Shown here one piece after another: positions 6,680 to 6,751 of a stretch of 6,751 bases of DNA. The notes beneath the pieces are model-generated. The model was not told where the DNA came from. It did not search any database and saw only the letters and a list, made by a program, of their open reading frames with translations. Where the stretch lies: the NCBI GenBank assembly GCA_020058465.1, contig JAGVDZ010000050.1, positions 1 through 6,751 of the forward strand. Direction: 5' to 3'. This DNA is from Parachlamydiales bacterium (GTDB lineage Bacteria > Chlamydiota > Chlamydiia > Chlamydiales > SM23-39). Position numbers and translations under genes: made by a program. Positions within the stretch are counted from its first letter, which is position 1; each line of letters starts with the position of its first letter.

Positions 6680-6744
6680 ATATACACAAATGAATTCAAA
6701 AGTTGGGAATTTGACAAGGAGGTAACTTGGAATTCATCTTTCTG
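6680..6744 (+). repeat. Dispersed short repeat, copy C
   Basis: Bases 6681-6706 (TATACACAAATGAATTCA, then AAAGTTGG) match copies A and D. The core is shorter and different (AATTTGACAAGGAGGTAA, 6709-6726), keeping TTTGACA. The right end CTTGGAATTCATCTTTCT matches copy A with one mismatch. Its ends form a near-perfect inverted repeat: ATGAATTCAAAAGTT against ATGAATTCCAAGTT on the other strand. It lies directly upstream of gspG. Confidence 0.8.
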
Positions 6745-6751
6745 AAGCAGC
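6734..6751 (-). CDS. Possible C-terminal tail of upstream gene
   Basis: On the minus strand the last bases read five codons (AASER) and then TGA at 6736-6734. The stop comes from the same repeat end that supplies the VWA stop in copy A, where the protein also ends in ER. An upstream secretion gene such as gspF would be expected here, but five codons cannot identify it and the frame is a guess. Confidence 0.2.
   Translation of the reverse strand, partial: AASER

Noticed and set aside
6667..6717. TTG start at 6717 giving a 17-residue longer GspG
   Set aside because: The extension is encoded by repeat copy C, has no ribosome binding site on that strand, and would put extra hydrophobic residues before the prepilin leader.
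878..6744. CRISPR array
   Set aside because: Copies are kilobases apart, in both orientations and unequal in length; there is no regular spacer pattern.

Overview
The window probably comes from a member of the Chlamydiota, more likely an environmental, chlamydia-like lineage than Chlamydia itself. The grounds are a gspG-type pseudopilin followed at once by a second small pseudopilin, as I recall for the chlamydial type II secretion cluster, together with secreted repeat proteins of the MORN_2/YwqK kind. This is inference from gene content; no rRNA or other marker is present.

Layout: two genes read rightwards in the left third, a TPR-type protein cut by the left edge (1-825) and a membrane-anchored, proline-rich protein with a von Willebrand factor A domain (939-2534). 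Everything from 2557 to the right edge reads leftwards. In transcription order these are a GspG-like major pseudopilin (6666-6277), a GspH-like minor pseudopilin (6273-5812), a very long exported protein of about 30 MORN_2/YwqK repeats (5695-3158), and rsmD, the 16S rRNA m2G966 methyltransferase (3129-2557). VWA and rsmD converge with 22 bases between their stop codons. There is no gene-free stretch over 300 bases.

The most unusual signal is a short dispersed repeat of about 50-65 bp, found four times in 6.7 kb, in every gap longer than 100 bases, in the VWA/rsmD junction, and just upstream of gspG. Its sequence supplies the stop codon of the VWA gene, the last ten codons and stop of rsmD, and probably the stop of the gene beyond the right edge. 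Copies A and B lie inverted on either side of the MORN_2-rsmD pair.

Working together: the two pseudopilins would belong to a type II secretion pseudopilus. The TPR and VWA proteins look like a surface or periplasmic pair, reminiscent of Bat-type TPR/VWA partnerships but without proof of that role. The MORN_2 protein has a signal peptide and could be exported or surface-exposed; its link to the secretion genes is positional only. rsmD is housekeeping and appears to ride in the same transcription unit as the MORN_2 gene.
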